The notes under the pieces are model-generated. The model did not search any database. It had not been told where the DNA came from and worked only from the letters and a program-made list of their open reading frames with translations. From Halomonas sp. M4R1S46 (lineage in GTDB: Bacteria; Pseudomonadota; Gammaproteobacteria; Pseudomonadales; Halomonadaceae), in contig NZ_CP107008.1 of the NCBI RefSeq assembly GCF_025725685.1, forward strand, positions 2,232,001-2,296,000: 64,000 nt of DNA, in the 5' to 3' direction. The position numbers were made by a program, and so were the translations under genes. Below, piece after piece: positions 27,513-35,595 of the stretch (the first letter of the stretch is position 1; every line of letters begins with the position of its first letter).

Positions 27513-28454
27513 TCAAGTTACACGCTCAGCAACCTGCGCCAATGTCAGCTCCAGCTGCAGTCTATCGGCCTGCCGCTTGGCCTGTGAACGGCGGGACAGG
27601 TTGTGCAGCTTGCGACGCACCCCGGGTAACGCTTGCGCCCGAGGCAATCCGATCAGCCCGAAATCCGGTTGCTCGGATTCCACGGAGCGCAGGAAATCGC
27701 GAGACGATTCATCCAACCAGCCGGAAATCCACGCCAATAGCTGGGCTCGAGTCTCCAGGAGGCCGCTCGTACTCGTCGGCACGGCGGTCATGCCCCTGAA
27801 GTGGGTATTGAATATCGCCTCGAAATTCTCCGGCTCTCGTGGCGCCAGCATTTCCCACGCGGGCTTGGGGCTGCAGGTCAGGTAGACCAGGAAGGTGCGC
27901 CACAGCGTGGCGTCCGCTCGTGCATCCTGCAGCAGCAACCCGATATCGAATAGATCGCGCGGATGCTGACGTGTTAGTGCCGCCGCCAGCTTGCCTGCAT
28001 AGAGGTCGGCGAAGGCGAGAACCTGGACGAAAGCAAAGCCGAACGCCTCCTCGACTTGTGGGGTAACTTCCATCTCCCTCACTGGATGTACAGTCCCGCG
28101 CATTACCGGTGAAGTCTCGATCTGTACGCGTGCACGATCGCGGCTGACCACCAGTCGGGTAATGCCCCGGGCCCCCTGGCTACCCGATAGCTGCACTTGC
28201 AACCGCAGCGGGGGAGCCCGCAGGAGGCCAGCCAACGTCTCCAGCGAGTCGGCGATGAGGGCTGAATCCTGGTTGAAATCATGTACCGGCAGCCATGCCA
28301 GGTCGATGTCCACCGACAACCGGGGCAGATCGTGCTCGAACAGGTTGATCGCCGTCCCACCCTTCAAGGCGAAGCGCGGCTCCCGCCCCAACATGGGCAG
28401 AATGTCGACCAAGAGTTGCACACGGTCGGCATAGCGCCTATCCCAAGTGCTCAT
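27513..28454 (-). CDS. abiEii: AbiEii-type nucleotidyltransferase toxin
   Basis: AbiEii toxins belong to the DUF1814 nucleotidyltransferase group. They block growth, and so phage spread, probably by adding nucleotides to tRNA. The 313-residue protein carries the family motifs FALKGGTAINLF and LPRLSVDIDLAW (metal-binding Asp residues), with AGKLAAALTRQHPRDLFDI further on. It overlaps the antitoxin gene by 17 bases, as in the type IV toxin-antitoxin layout. The C-terminal 60 residues are basic. Confidence 0.9.
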   Translation of the reverse strand: MSTWDRRYADRVQLLVDILPMLGREPRFALKGGTAINLFEHDLPRLSVDIDLAWLPVHDFNQDSALIADSLETLAGLLRAPPLRLQVQLSGSQGARGITRLVVSRDRARVQIETSPVMRGTVHPVREMEVTPQVEEAFGFAFVQVLAFADLYAGKLAAALTRQHPRDLFDIGLLLQDARADATLWRTFLVYLTCSPKPAWEMLAPREPENFEAIFNTHFRGMTAVPTSTSGLLETRAQLLAWISGWLDESSRDFLRSVESEQPDFGLIGLPRAQALPGVRRKLHNLSRRSQAKRQADRLQLELTLAQVAERVT

Positions 28455-29259
28455 CCAAGTCTCCTGGTAGCGTGATCAGATAAGTGGGATGCAGCCGCCC
28501 TCCAGGCACCAACGATCGCTTGCCGCGGCCTAGATCCACGTCCTCCATCGGGACCCGGGGCAGCCAGGCATGCTCATGCCTTTCCGCCAGCGCAAGGAAC
28601 AAGCGCTTGGCTTTGATGCTGCTGCAGTGACGCAGCAGCATGCCGATACGGCGCGGCCTCAGGGTCGTCATGCTCTGCATCAGCGCATCGGCTTCATAGA
28701 TCAGGGCTGCGTCCGGCGGCTCATCGCATAGCTCCAGCATGGCCCGCTCTGGAGTGGAGCAGACGATGGGCCCCTCACCGGAGCTGGTCTCCCGCCTGAC
28801 TAAGCCTTGATCAGCTAGCTGACGGTCCGGCACCTCGGATGTGAAACGAAGCGCGGGGAGGTCGAAGGGGCCTTTTCCGCATGCCTCGAATCGTTCGGAC
28901 ATCGGGAGCCTGGTGGCCCATCCCGGGAGCCGGTCAGGGCCATACAGTGTCACTACATCTCCTTCGCCTAGGCGCAGGTAATGCTCATACCCCTGCCAGG
29001 CAAGTGCGAAGCGTCCGCCCACATGAAGCGACAGCCCTTCCCGGAGTTGGAGAGAACGCACCACGCCCTCCCACAGGAGTCGCCCACCCTTCCTCATGTA
29101 GACGCCGCGTGCCGGCGACTCCAGCCAGCCGCTAGCCACATAACGACTGACGAGGCTGCTGGAGTAGCCATGGGTCCTCAGCCAGCGGCTGGAAGCCAGG
29201 GTGGTGTCGCCCAGGTTGGCCATCAGGCGGTTTATGCGCCTAGTATATTGCTCACTCAT
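28438..29259 (-). CDS. abiEi: AbiEi-type antitoxin and autoregulator
   Basis: The 273-residue protein has an N-terminal winged helix (RINRLMANLGDTTLASSRWLRTHGYSSSLVSRYVASGWLE), then a domain with the phrase SLHVGGRFALAWQGYEHYL and ERAMLELCDEPP. This fits the AbiEi_3 family. Such antitoxins neutralise AbiEii and repress their own promoter. I chose the ATG at 29259 (MSEQYTRR). A TTG 36 bases earlier is in frame, but the repeated MSE start points to this ATG. The start has no Shine-Dalgarno sequence; a small upstream frame ends two bases before it. Confidence 0.85.
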   Translation of the reverse strand: MSEQYTRRINRLMANLGDTTLASSRWLRTHGYSSSLVSRYVASGWLESPARGVYMRKGGRLLWEGVVRSLQLREGLSLHVGGRFALAWQGYEHYLRLGEGDVVTLYGPDRLPGWATRLPMSERFEACGKGPFDLPALRFTSEVPDRQLADQGLVRRETSSGEGPIVCSTPERAMLELCDEPPDAALIYEADALMQSMTTLRPRRIGMLLRHCSSIKAKRLFLALAERHEHAWLPRVPMEDVDLGRGKRSLVPGGRLHPTYLITLPGDLDEHLG

Positions 29260-29335
29260 AGTTAGCAAAATACGCCCATAATAAACTCCTGGCAATGCCG
29301 GAGGTTTGCAAAAACGTATAAATACTCACTCATAG
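29251..29335 (-). promoter_or_regulatory. abiE leader: repeated start-codon region with a 23-codon upstream frame
   Basis: CTCACTCATAG occurs at 29251-29261 (covering the abiEi ATG) and again at 29325-29335, and the flanking bases are also similar (GTTAGCAAAATACG and GTTTGCAAAAACG). On the minus strand the distal copy supplies an ATG (29331-29333) opening a 23-residue frame. It begins MSEYLYVF and stops with TAA (29262-29264) just before the abiEi ATG. AAGG lies four bases before the small frame. The repeats may be AbiEi-binding sites, and the small frame may couple translation. Confidence 0.5.
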
Positions 29336-29367
29336 TGCCTTAGAAAGCAATTCGGCAAACCATATGG

Positions 29368-29439
29368 CCAGTGGTGAGGCAGGAGTCTGTGGATCCGGCT
29401 GGCGTTCTGCGTCGGCAGCCGAGCCAGCACGTCTTTCAG
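29368..29439 (-). pseudogene. IS66 transposase relic (TnpC C-terminus)
   Basis: The minus-strand translation LKDVLARLPTQNASRIHRLL, ending PHHW, aligns residue for residue with the last 24 residues of the intact TnpC at 62761 (LKDVLERLPTQKASQVHELL, ending PQNW). No stop codon follows at the matching place and no other TnpC sequence is visible. A small fossil of an IS66-family element therefore remains between the AbiE pair and the IS3 element. The rest of 29440-29634 shows nothing recognisable. Confidence 0.75.
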
Positions 29440-29692
29440 GGAGGCAGGGGTGTCGCGAGCAACGCTTGCCGTTGCCGATCTGCAGGAAAGCGAAGAGTGG
29501 CTCGCATCATCATGATGGCCTCTCGGTCTTCGGCGGTGGAAGCCGGTAGCGACGCAGCATGGCATCACCGTACCCGATGGGCCAGGTGTAGCATTCGGTC
29601 ATTGAGACCACCGGTGACGGTTGTCGTTATGAAGTGGTCCAATTGGAGCGGACACCCCGATAAGCCTCATAATGGGGGCAATGGAGGTGTTC

Positions 29693-29986
29693 ATGACCAA
29701 GAAGACTCGACGTCGGTATTCCGATGAATTCAAGGCGGATGCGGTGAGCCTGGTGACCGAGCAGGGGTATTCCGTATCCGAGGCCGCCCGGCGCCTGGGG
29801 GTTGACCGTAGCCTGTTGGATCGTTGGTGCCGCAAGTACCGTCAACAGGCTTCAGACACCTCGAGCCGGCAAGCGGATGATCGCGACGCCGAGATCAAGA
29901 AGCTCCGCGAAGAAGTTCGTAAGCTTCAGATTGAAAAGGATATTTTAAAAAAGGCGGCGGCCTTCTTCGCCAAAGAGTCGAGCTGA
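29693..29986 (+). CDS. IS3-family transposase OrfA
   Basis: The 97-residue protein starts MTKKTRRRYSDEFKADAVSL. It has a helix-turn-helix (SVSEAARRLGVDRSLLDRWCRKY) and a leucine-zipper-like coiled coil (AEIKKLREEVRKLQIEKDILKKA). It binds the terminal repeats and is fused to OrfB by frameshifting. An ATG 21 bases upstream is an alternative start. Confidence 0.9.
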   Translation: MTKKTRRRYSDEFKADAVSLVTEQGYSVSEAARRLGVDRSLLDRWCRKYRQQASDTSSRQADDRDAEIKKLREEVRKLQIEKDILKKAAAFFAKESS

Positions 29987-30024
29987 GATACCAGTTCATC
30001 GAGTCGGAGAAGGCCACCTATCCC

Positions 30025-30834
30025 GTGGCCGTGTTGTGTCGAGTCATGCGGGTCAGCCGGAGCGGTTTCTATGCCTGGCGACGGCGTGGCCCTGATGACC
30101 ATCGCCAGGCCCGGCACCGCGAGGTCAGAGAGATCCATCGTCGTAAGCGCGGCAGCTACGGCAGCCGCCGCATGGCCAGAGAGCTGCGACGCCGTGGCTA
30201 CCAGGTCGGTCGTTACCAGGCCCGCAGCCTGATGCGGGAAGCAGGCGTAGAGTCACGGCAGCGCCGCCGCTGGCGCCATACGACCGACAGTCAGCACACC
30301 CTGCCGGTGGCGCCTAACCTGCTGAACCGCCAGTTCACGGTGGCGGCACCGAACCGGGCCTGGGTGGCCGATATCACGGCGATCTGGACGCTGGAAGGAT
30401 GGCTCTATCTGGCGGCGGTGCTCGACCTCCACGACCGGCAGCTGGTGGGCTGGGCAATGGCGGACCACATGCGCACGCAGTTGGTCCTGGACGCCTTGGA
30501 GATGGCCGTGGGTCGCCGGCAGCCCGAGAGCGGGTTGATCCATCACAGCGACCGCGGCAGTCAGTACGCGTCACGTGATTACCGCGCCACGCTGGATCGG
30601 CACGAGTTCCAGGCCTCGATGAGCCGCAAGGGGAACTGCTGGGACAATGCCGTCATGGAGCGCTTCTTCGGCTCACTGAAGAGCGAGTGGCTGGCTGACC
30701 AGCGCTACGGGAGCCGCCAGGCAGCACGGCGTGACGTCGTCGAATATATCGAGATGGAGTACAACAGTTGCCGGCTCCACTCGACTCTCGGCTACCAGTC
30801 GCCGAGGGAGATCGAACTGGCAGCGGCAGCTTGA
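30025..30834 (+). CDS. IS3-family transposase OrfB (integrase core)
   Basis: The 269-codon frame holds an HTH_21-like segment (REVREIHRRKRGSYGSRRMARELRRRGY) and the rve integrase core. The catalytic acids are D in WVADITAIWT, D in LIHHSDRGSQY and E in DNAVMERFFGSLKSEW. Translation in vivo probably enters by the frameshift at 29947-29953, because the frame is open from there. All catalytic residues are intact, so the element may be active. Confidence 0.92.
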   Translation: MAVLCRVMRVSRSGFYAWRRRGPDDHRQARHREVREIHRRKRGSYGSRRMARELRRRGYQVGRYQARSLMREAGVESRQRRRWRHTTDSQHTLPVAPNLLNRQFTVAAPNRAWVADITAIWTLEGWLYLAAVLDLHDRQLVGWAMADHMRTQLVLDALEMAVGRRQPESGLIHHSDRGSQYASRDYRATLDRHEFQASMSRKGNCWDNAVMERFFGSLKSEWLADQRYGSRQAARRDVVEYIEMEYNSCRLHSTLGYQSPREIELAAAA

Positions 30835-30864
30835 AAATGTGTCCGCTCTGACTTGACCAGAACA

Positions 30865-31149
30865 TTATGTACCCTCTCGATCCTTGCCGCTCAGGCGAGA
30901 ATGGCACAATGCGGCTTGAATCGTATCGGCATATGAGTCCAGCCTTTCCAGTTCTTGTTCCAGGTTGCCATCGGTCGACGAGCGAAGCCTGATGGCCATC
31001 AACTCTGTTGCTGCCGATACGGCATGTGCTCGACGCACCTCTGGGCTGACGCCTGCAGACAAGACATGATGCGTCAGCGTGTTTTCACGCCTGGCACATG
31101 GAGAGTACGCCATTTGAACCTGAAGAGCACAATGCTCCCTGGTGGACAC
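30865..31149 (-). CDS. Possible small hypothetical protein next to the IS3 element
   Basis: The 94-codon minus-strand frame ends six bases outside the IS3 right end. Its second half (AVSAATELMAIRLRSSTDGN then LEQELERLDSYADTIQAAL) reads like a helical protein, and its first half is less convincing. No family is recognised and no ribosome site stands out. The IS3 insertion may have removed its original C-terminus. The remaining bases up to trkH (31150-31353) hold nothing I can identify beyond an AT-rich promoter-like stretch. Confidence 0.35.
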   Translation of the reverse strand: MSTREHCALQVQMAYSPCARRENTLTHHVLSAGVSPEVRRAHAVSAATELMAIRLRSSTDGNLEQELERLDSYADTIQAALCHSRLSGKDREGT

Positions 31150-31353
31150 ACAGGCTTGATCTGTATGGCGATATTTTCAAGCACCCCTCCGAGTCTTCGG
31201 GAAGTTTTTACGCATTATTCATGTCATGAGAGACAGGACAGCCCCCGTTTCCCTACCCGTGGACTGCCCCGTCATTAGCCCGGGAATCTTTACAGAAATT
31301 TTATGCCCCCTCGTGCTCTCATGATGACGACTGGATTTTGTGGGGGTATCCAA

Positions 31354-32847
31354 ATGTCTCGGACGTTGGGCTTTCCTCGTCGTCATGCCGAAGAACGTGC
31401 TCGCCTCTGGGCTCCGGTCTTCAAGGCGGTATCCGTGCTCTGGCTGGTGTTGGCGCTGTTCATGGCCTTGCCCTGGGGGGTGCTGCTGATCGAAGGGGAT
31501 CCCGACGCCATGGCGTTCGGTCTGTCCATCCTCTTGATCCTCCTGGCGGTGGGCCTCACCTGGAGCCTGACCTTTCGCACTGCCGTTGAGCTCAAGCCCT
31601 GGCAGATGTTCGTATTGACCACACTGAGCTGGGTGAGCGTCAGCGGTTTCGCCAGCCTGCCTCTGATCCTGGGCGCCCCACAGCTCTCGTTCACCAATGC
31701 GGTGTTCGAGTCGGTATCGGCGATCACCACGACCGGGTCCACGATCCTGTCCGGCATCGACACGCTTTCCGATGGGCTCAAGCTGTGGCGCGGCATCATG
31801 CAGTGGCTGGGGGGCATCGGCATCATCGTGATGGGCATCGCCATCCTGCCGTTCCTGAAGGTCGGCGGCATGAGGCTGTTCCATACCGAGTCGTCGGACT
31901 GGTCGGACAAGGTCATGCCCCGGACCGGCGGCATCGCCAAGGCGACCCTGGGGATCTACTGCGGAATGACGCTGACCGCCATGGTCACGTACTGGCTGGC
32001 GGGCATGACGCCCCTGGACGCCGTCGTCCACGCCATGACCTCCGTGGCCACGGGGGGCTTCGCCAATACCGATGCCTCCTTCGGCGCCTACGCCGAGACA
32101 CCGCGCATACTGTGGCTCGCCAGCCTGTTCATGCTGGGTGGCTCTCTGCCCTTCGTGCTGTATATCCGGATGCTGCGCGGCCACGGCCTGGCCCTGTGGA
32201 AGGATCAGCAGGTCAGGGGGCTGCTGTTGGTGCTCACGGTCGTCTGTCTGCTCATGGCGATATGGCGAATGCAGCTGGGCACGCCCCCCGCCGAGGCCCT
32301 TACCCATGTGGTCTTCAATGTCATCTCGGTGGTCACTACCACGGGCTATGCATCGGAGGATTACACCCTGTGGGGGCCCATGGCCACGGTCGCCTTCTTC
32401 TACCTCACCTTCGTCGGTGGCTGCAGCGGTTCCACGGCGGGCGGCATGAAGATCTTCCGGTTCCAGGTCGCCATCTTGCTGCTGATCAGCCAGTTGCGCT
32501 TCCTTATCCACTCCAGTGGCGTCTTCGTGTCGCGCTACAATGGCCAATCACTGACCGATGAGATCACGCGTGGCGTGGTGGCCTTCTCCTTCTTCTTCTT
32601 CCTGACCATTGCCGGCGTGGCCCTGGGCCTCTCCCTGATGGGCCTGGACCTGGTCACCGCGCTCTCCGGGGCCGCCACGGCCGTGGCCAATGTGGGGCCG
32701 GGCCTCGGTGACATCATCGGCCCGTCCGGCAATTTTGCGCCCTTGCCGGATGCGGCCAAATGGCTCCTGTGCATCGGGATGCTCATGGGCCGGCTCGAGA
32801 TTCTCACCGTCCTGGTCCTCCTGACCCCCATGTTCTGGCGCCGATGA
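31354..32847 (+). CDS. trkH: Trk-system potassium uptake protein TrkH
   Basis: TrkH is the membrane channel subunit of the Trk K+ importer, important for turgor in salt. The 497-residue protein starts MSRTLGFPRRHAEERARLW after a GGGGGT ribosome-site-like stretch; a frame 17 codons longer exists. It is highly hydrophobic and shows the four selectivity-filter loops: SAITTTGSTIL, SVATGGFANTD, SVVTTTGYASEDY and AVANVGPGLGD. It is the first gene of a four-gene operon with a sensor kinase, response regulator and trkA. Confidence 0.94.
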   Translation: MSRTLGFPRRHAEERARLWAPVFKAVSVLWLVLALFMALPWGVLLIEGDPDAMAFGLSILLILLAVGLTWSLTFRTAVELKPWQMFVLTTLSWVSVSGFASLPLILGAPQLSFTNAVFESVSAITTTGSTILSGIDTLSDGLKLWRGIMQWLGGIGIIVMGIAILPFLKVGGMRLFHTESSDWSDKVMPRTGGIAKATLGIYCGMTLTAMVTYWLAGMTPLDAVVHAMTSVATGGFANTDASFGAYAETPRILWLASLFMLGGSLPFVLYIRMLRGHGLALWKDQQVRGLLLVLTVVCLLMAIWRMQLGTPPAEALTHVVFNVISVVTTTGYASEDYTLWGPMATVAFFYLTFVGGCSGSTAGGMKIFRFQVAILLLISQLRFLIHSSGVFVSRYNGQSLTDEITRGVVAFSFFFFLTIAGVALGLSLMGLDLVTALSGAATAVANVGPGLGDIIGPSGNFAPLPDAAKWLLCIGMLMGRLEILTVLVLLTPMFWRR

Positions 32848-32867
32848 ACCGCGGGGAGCCAGGTCCA

Positions 32868-34892
32868 ATGACTCATTCGTTGAAAGAGGCGTCCTCCATG
32901 GCCAGCACGATGCTCGAAAAACGGGATCACCCGGCGAGTGACCTGACGGAAGGCCCGTCCCCGGTATCGCTGCTGGTGGCCTTGAGCGGCGGCGCCCAGG
33001 ACAGCGACCTGGTGCGGGCCGCCCACCGGATGGCCGAGCGAGATCAGCTGCGCTGGCGAGCCGTCCATGTGCAGCCGGCCCGAGATGACAGTGCCCGCCG
33101 GCTTCGGGTGGAGAAAGGCTTCGCCCTGGCGACCCGACTGGGCGGTGAAACCCGTTGGCTACAGGGTGAGGGATGGGCGGAGGCACTGCTCGACTACGCG
33201 GAGAGCCAGAAGGTTCGCACCCTGATCATGGGCCGGTCGCGCCCCTCCGGCTGGCGTTTCTGGCGGCATTCCCTGCCCGACCGACTGGCCCGGCGGGAAG
33301 GCAGCTTCGACCTGGTCGTCATGTCCGGGGGTGGCGTACGCGAGCGTTGGCGCCCCCGAGCCCGCTGGCAGGCCTTGCGATGGCAGGAGCCCGTCATCGC
33401 CATCGGGACCACGCTGGTCGCGCTGGGGGTGTCCTGGGGCCTGGAGGCCTGGCTGGAGCTGGCCAACCTGTCGCTTCTCTTCCTCGGCGCCGTCCTGGCC
33501 AGCGCCACCCTGGCGGGAACGCGGGCGGCCATGGCCAGCGCCATCCTCGGCTTCCTGGCCTTCAACTTCTTCTTCACTCGGCCGCGATTCTCGCTCGTCG
33601 TGGGGGAGCAGGAACAGCTGCTGACGGTCACCTTCTTCCTGCTGGTGGCCATCGTGGTCGGCAAGCTGGCCGGCAGCGGGCGGCAGCGGCTGGTGGCGCT
33701 GAGGGCGAACCGTGAACACACCCACCGATTGCTGCAGTATGCCCGGGCGCTATCGATCGCGACCGACTGGGGGCAGGTACGCCGGGTGGGGGTCTCCACC
33801 CTGGAGCGCTGGCTCGCGGTGCCGGTGGTCTTCCTGGAAGCCGATGCCCCGAGAGCGCCCCTGACCATCCGTGAATCGCTGCCCGAGGGGGTGACTCTGG
33901 ATCAGGCGGCGGACGACGCCGTCCAGCAGTGTCGCCAGACACGGCAGGCCTGCGGTTTCGACACGGGTGAGCAGAGCGAGCTGCCTTGGCGCTTTATCCC
34001 CCTCCACGAGCATGGCCGGCTGCTCGGCGTGGTCGGCCTGAAGCTGGCCGTGCTGCAGCCCTCTCCCACCACCGACCAGGAGGCGCTGATCGACGCCCTG
34101 ATCCGGCAACTGGCGATGGCCCTGCAACGCACCCGCCTCGTCGACGAGCTGAGCGCGTCGCGGCTATCGGAGGAGAATGAGCGCCTGCGCTCGGCGCTGC
34201 TCTCCTCCGTGTCGCATGACCTGAGAACGCCCTTGTCCTCGATCATCGGCTCGGCCAGCGCGTTGCGTGACCTCGATGAACAGCTGGGGGATGACGACAA
34301 GCGCGAATTGCTCGACAGCATCCTGAGCGAGAGTGAGCGCCTGGACCGGTATATCCAGAACCTGCTGGACATGACCCGGCTGGGACAGGGCCAGCTCAGG
34401 ATCGAACGCGACTGGATCTCGCTGGATGACCTGGTCGGTTCGGCCCTCCAGCGTCTCGCCCCCTCGCTCGAGGCACTGTCGGTGGCGCGTGACTGGCCTG
34501 GAGACCTGCCCTTGCTGCATGTCCATCCGGCGTTGATCGAGCAGGCCCTGGTCAACATCATCGACAACGCGGCGCGCTATTCCCCGCCGGGGGGCAGGAT
34601 CGCGATCCACGGGGAGCACTCCGCGGACCGCGACTGGTTGACCCTGCGCATCACGGATCAAGGGCCGGGGATCGACCCGCAACAGCGAGATGCCGTTTTC
34701 GACATGTTCGTCACCGGTGGCGAAGGCGACCGCGGGCGGCGTGGCAGTGGCCTGGGACTGGCCATCTGTCGAGGCATGATAGGGGCGCATGGTGGCTCGG
34801 TGACCGCGCTGCCCGGTCCGGATGGCCAGGGCACCACCATCGAGGTCTGCCTCCCGCTGTCGGCGCATGAGGAGAGCCCCGATGCCGAGTGA
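32868..34892 (+). CDS. KdpD-type sensor histidine kinase lacking the N-terminal KdpD domain
   Basis: The 674-residue protein has a universal-stress-protein-like domain (about 31-150, LLVALSGGAQDSDLVRAA), four membrane helices of the DUF4118 type (about 175-265), a GAF-like domain (285-430), HisKA (SSVSHDLRTPLSSIIGSA) and an ATPase domain (NIIDNAARYSP, GSGLGLAI). This is the C-terminal two-thirds of KdpD. The ATP-binding N-terminal domain (Walker motifs of full-length KdpD, about 890 residues) is missing. No kdpFABC genes are near. It probably senses K+ or turgor and controls the Trk genes around it. The ATG at 32898 is an alternative start. Confidence 0.88.
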   Translation: MTHSLKEASSMASTMLEKRDHPASDLTEGPSPVSLLVALSGGAQDSDLVRAAHRMAERDQLRWRAVHVQPARDDSARRLRVEKGFALATRLGGETRWLQGEGWAEALLDYAESQKVRTLIMGRSRPSGWRFWRHSLPDRLARREGSFDLVVMSGGGVRERWRPRARWQALRWQEPVIAIGTTLVALGVSWGLEAWLELANLSLLFLGAVLASATLAGTRAAMASAILGFLAFNFFFTRPRFSLVVGEQEQLLTVTFFLLVAIVVGKLAGSGRQRLVALRANREHTHRLLQYARALSIATDWGQVRRVGVSTLERWLAVPVVFLEADAPRAPLTIRESLPEGVTLDQAADDAVQQCRQTRQACGFDTGEQSELPWRFIPLHEHGRLLGVVGLKLAVLQPSPTTDQEALIDALIRQLAMALQRTRLVDELSASRLSEENERLRSALLSSVSHDLRTPLSSIIGSASALRDLDEQLGDDDKRELLDSILSESERLDRYIQNLLDMTRLGQGQLRIERDWISLDDLVGSALQRLAPSLEALSVARDWPGDLPLLHVHPALIEQALVNIIDNAARYSPPGGRIAIHGEHSADRDWLTLRITDQGPGIDPQQRDAVFDMFVTGGEGDRGRRGSGLGLAICRGMIGAHGGSVTALPGPDGQGTTIEVCLPLSAHEESPDAE

Positions 34893-35595
34893 ATGCCCCC
34901 GGGTCCTGGTGATCGACGACGAGCCCCAGATTCGCCGCTTCCTGCGGATCAGCCTGGGTTCCCAGGGTTTCGAGGTCATCGAGGCATCATCGGGCAGCAT
35001 GGGGCTCGGCCGGGCGGAGGCGGGCGGTGTCGATCTGGTGTTGCTGGATCTGGGGCTGCCGGACATGGACGGCCAGACCCTTCTGGAGTCCCTCCGGCGG
35101 CACAGCGATGTGCCGGTGATCATCCTGTCGGTCAGGGAACAGGAAGATGAGAAGGTGCGGGCCCTGGACAACGGGGCCAACGACTACGTCACCAAGCCGT
35201 TCGGGATTCGTGAGCTACTGGCACGTATCCGCGCGGTACTCAGACGCCATCAGATTGCCGCCTCCGCGCCCGAGATGTCGCGTTACCGGCATGGGGGCGT
35301 CGCCATCGACCTCGAGAGCCGGCAGGTACTGCTCGATGGCGCCGTGGTGCACTTGACCCCCAAGGAATACGCCGTGCTCGCCCATCTGGTCCGCCATGCC
35401 GGCCGCGTGGTGACCCAGACGCAGTTGCTGCGCGAGATCTGGGGGCCCGTGCATGCCCATGACACCCATTATCTGCGGATCGTGATCAGCAAGCTGCGCC
35501 ACAAGCTTGGTGATGACCCCCAGTCTCCGGCCTTGTTGCAGACCGAAGCCGGCGTCGGGTACCGCCTTCTTACCGCCTCGGGAGAGGACGCATGA
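34882..35595 (+). CDS. KdpE-type OmpR-family response regulator
   Basis: The 237-residue protein has a receiver domain with phospho-acceptor Asp in LVLLDLGLPDMDG, the Thr/Ser switch (IILSVREQ) and Lys in NDYVTKPF. A winged-helix OmpR DNA-binding domain follows (LTPKEYAVLAHLVRHAGRVVTQTQLL to YLRIVISKLRHKLGDDP). The sequence follows KdpE closely. Its start overlaps the kinase gene by 11 bases and its end overlaps trkA by four, so all are co-translated. Confidence 0.9.
   Translation: MPSECPRVLVIDDEPQIRRFLRISLGSQGFEVIEASSGSMGLGRAEAGGVDLVLLDLGLPDMDGQTLLESLRRHSDVPVIILSVREQEDEKVRALDNGANDYVTKPFGIRELLARIRAVLRRHQIAASAPEMSRYRHGGVAIDLESRQVLLDGAVVHLTPKEYAVLAHLVRHAGRVVTQTQLLREIWGPVHAHDTHYLRIVISKLRHKLGDDPQSPALLQTEAGVGYRLLTASGEDA

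Larger units (their letters stand above)
29635..30859 (+). mobile_element. Complete IS3-family insertion sequence
   Basis: The element is 1225 bases long and bounded by 21-base imperfect inverted repeats (29635-29655 and 30839-30859). Both start TGGTC and share AGCGGACAC at the inner end. It encodes OrfA and OrfB in the -1 relation. The heptamer A-AAA-AAG at 29947-29953, in the correct phase, is the standard site for programmed -1 frameshifting that makes the OrfAB transposase. The flanks (AAG on the left, GAA on the right) do not form a clear target duplication, so one side may have been rearranged. Confidence 0.9.

Noticed and set aside
29626..30868. Target-site duplication of the IS3 element
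   Set aside because: Three- and four-base flanks (AAG/GAAG on the left, GAA/GAAC on the right) do not match, so no duplication is claimed.
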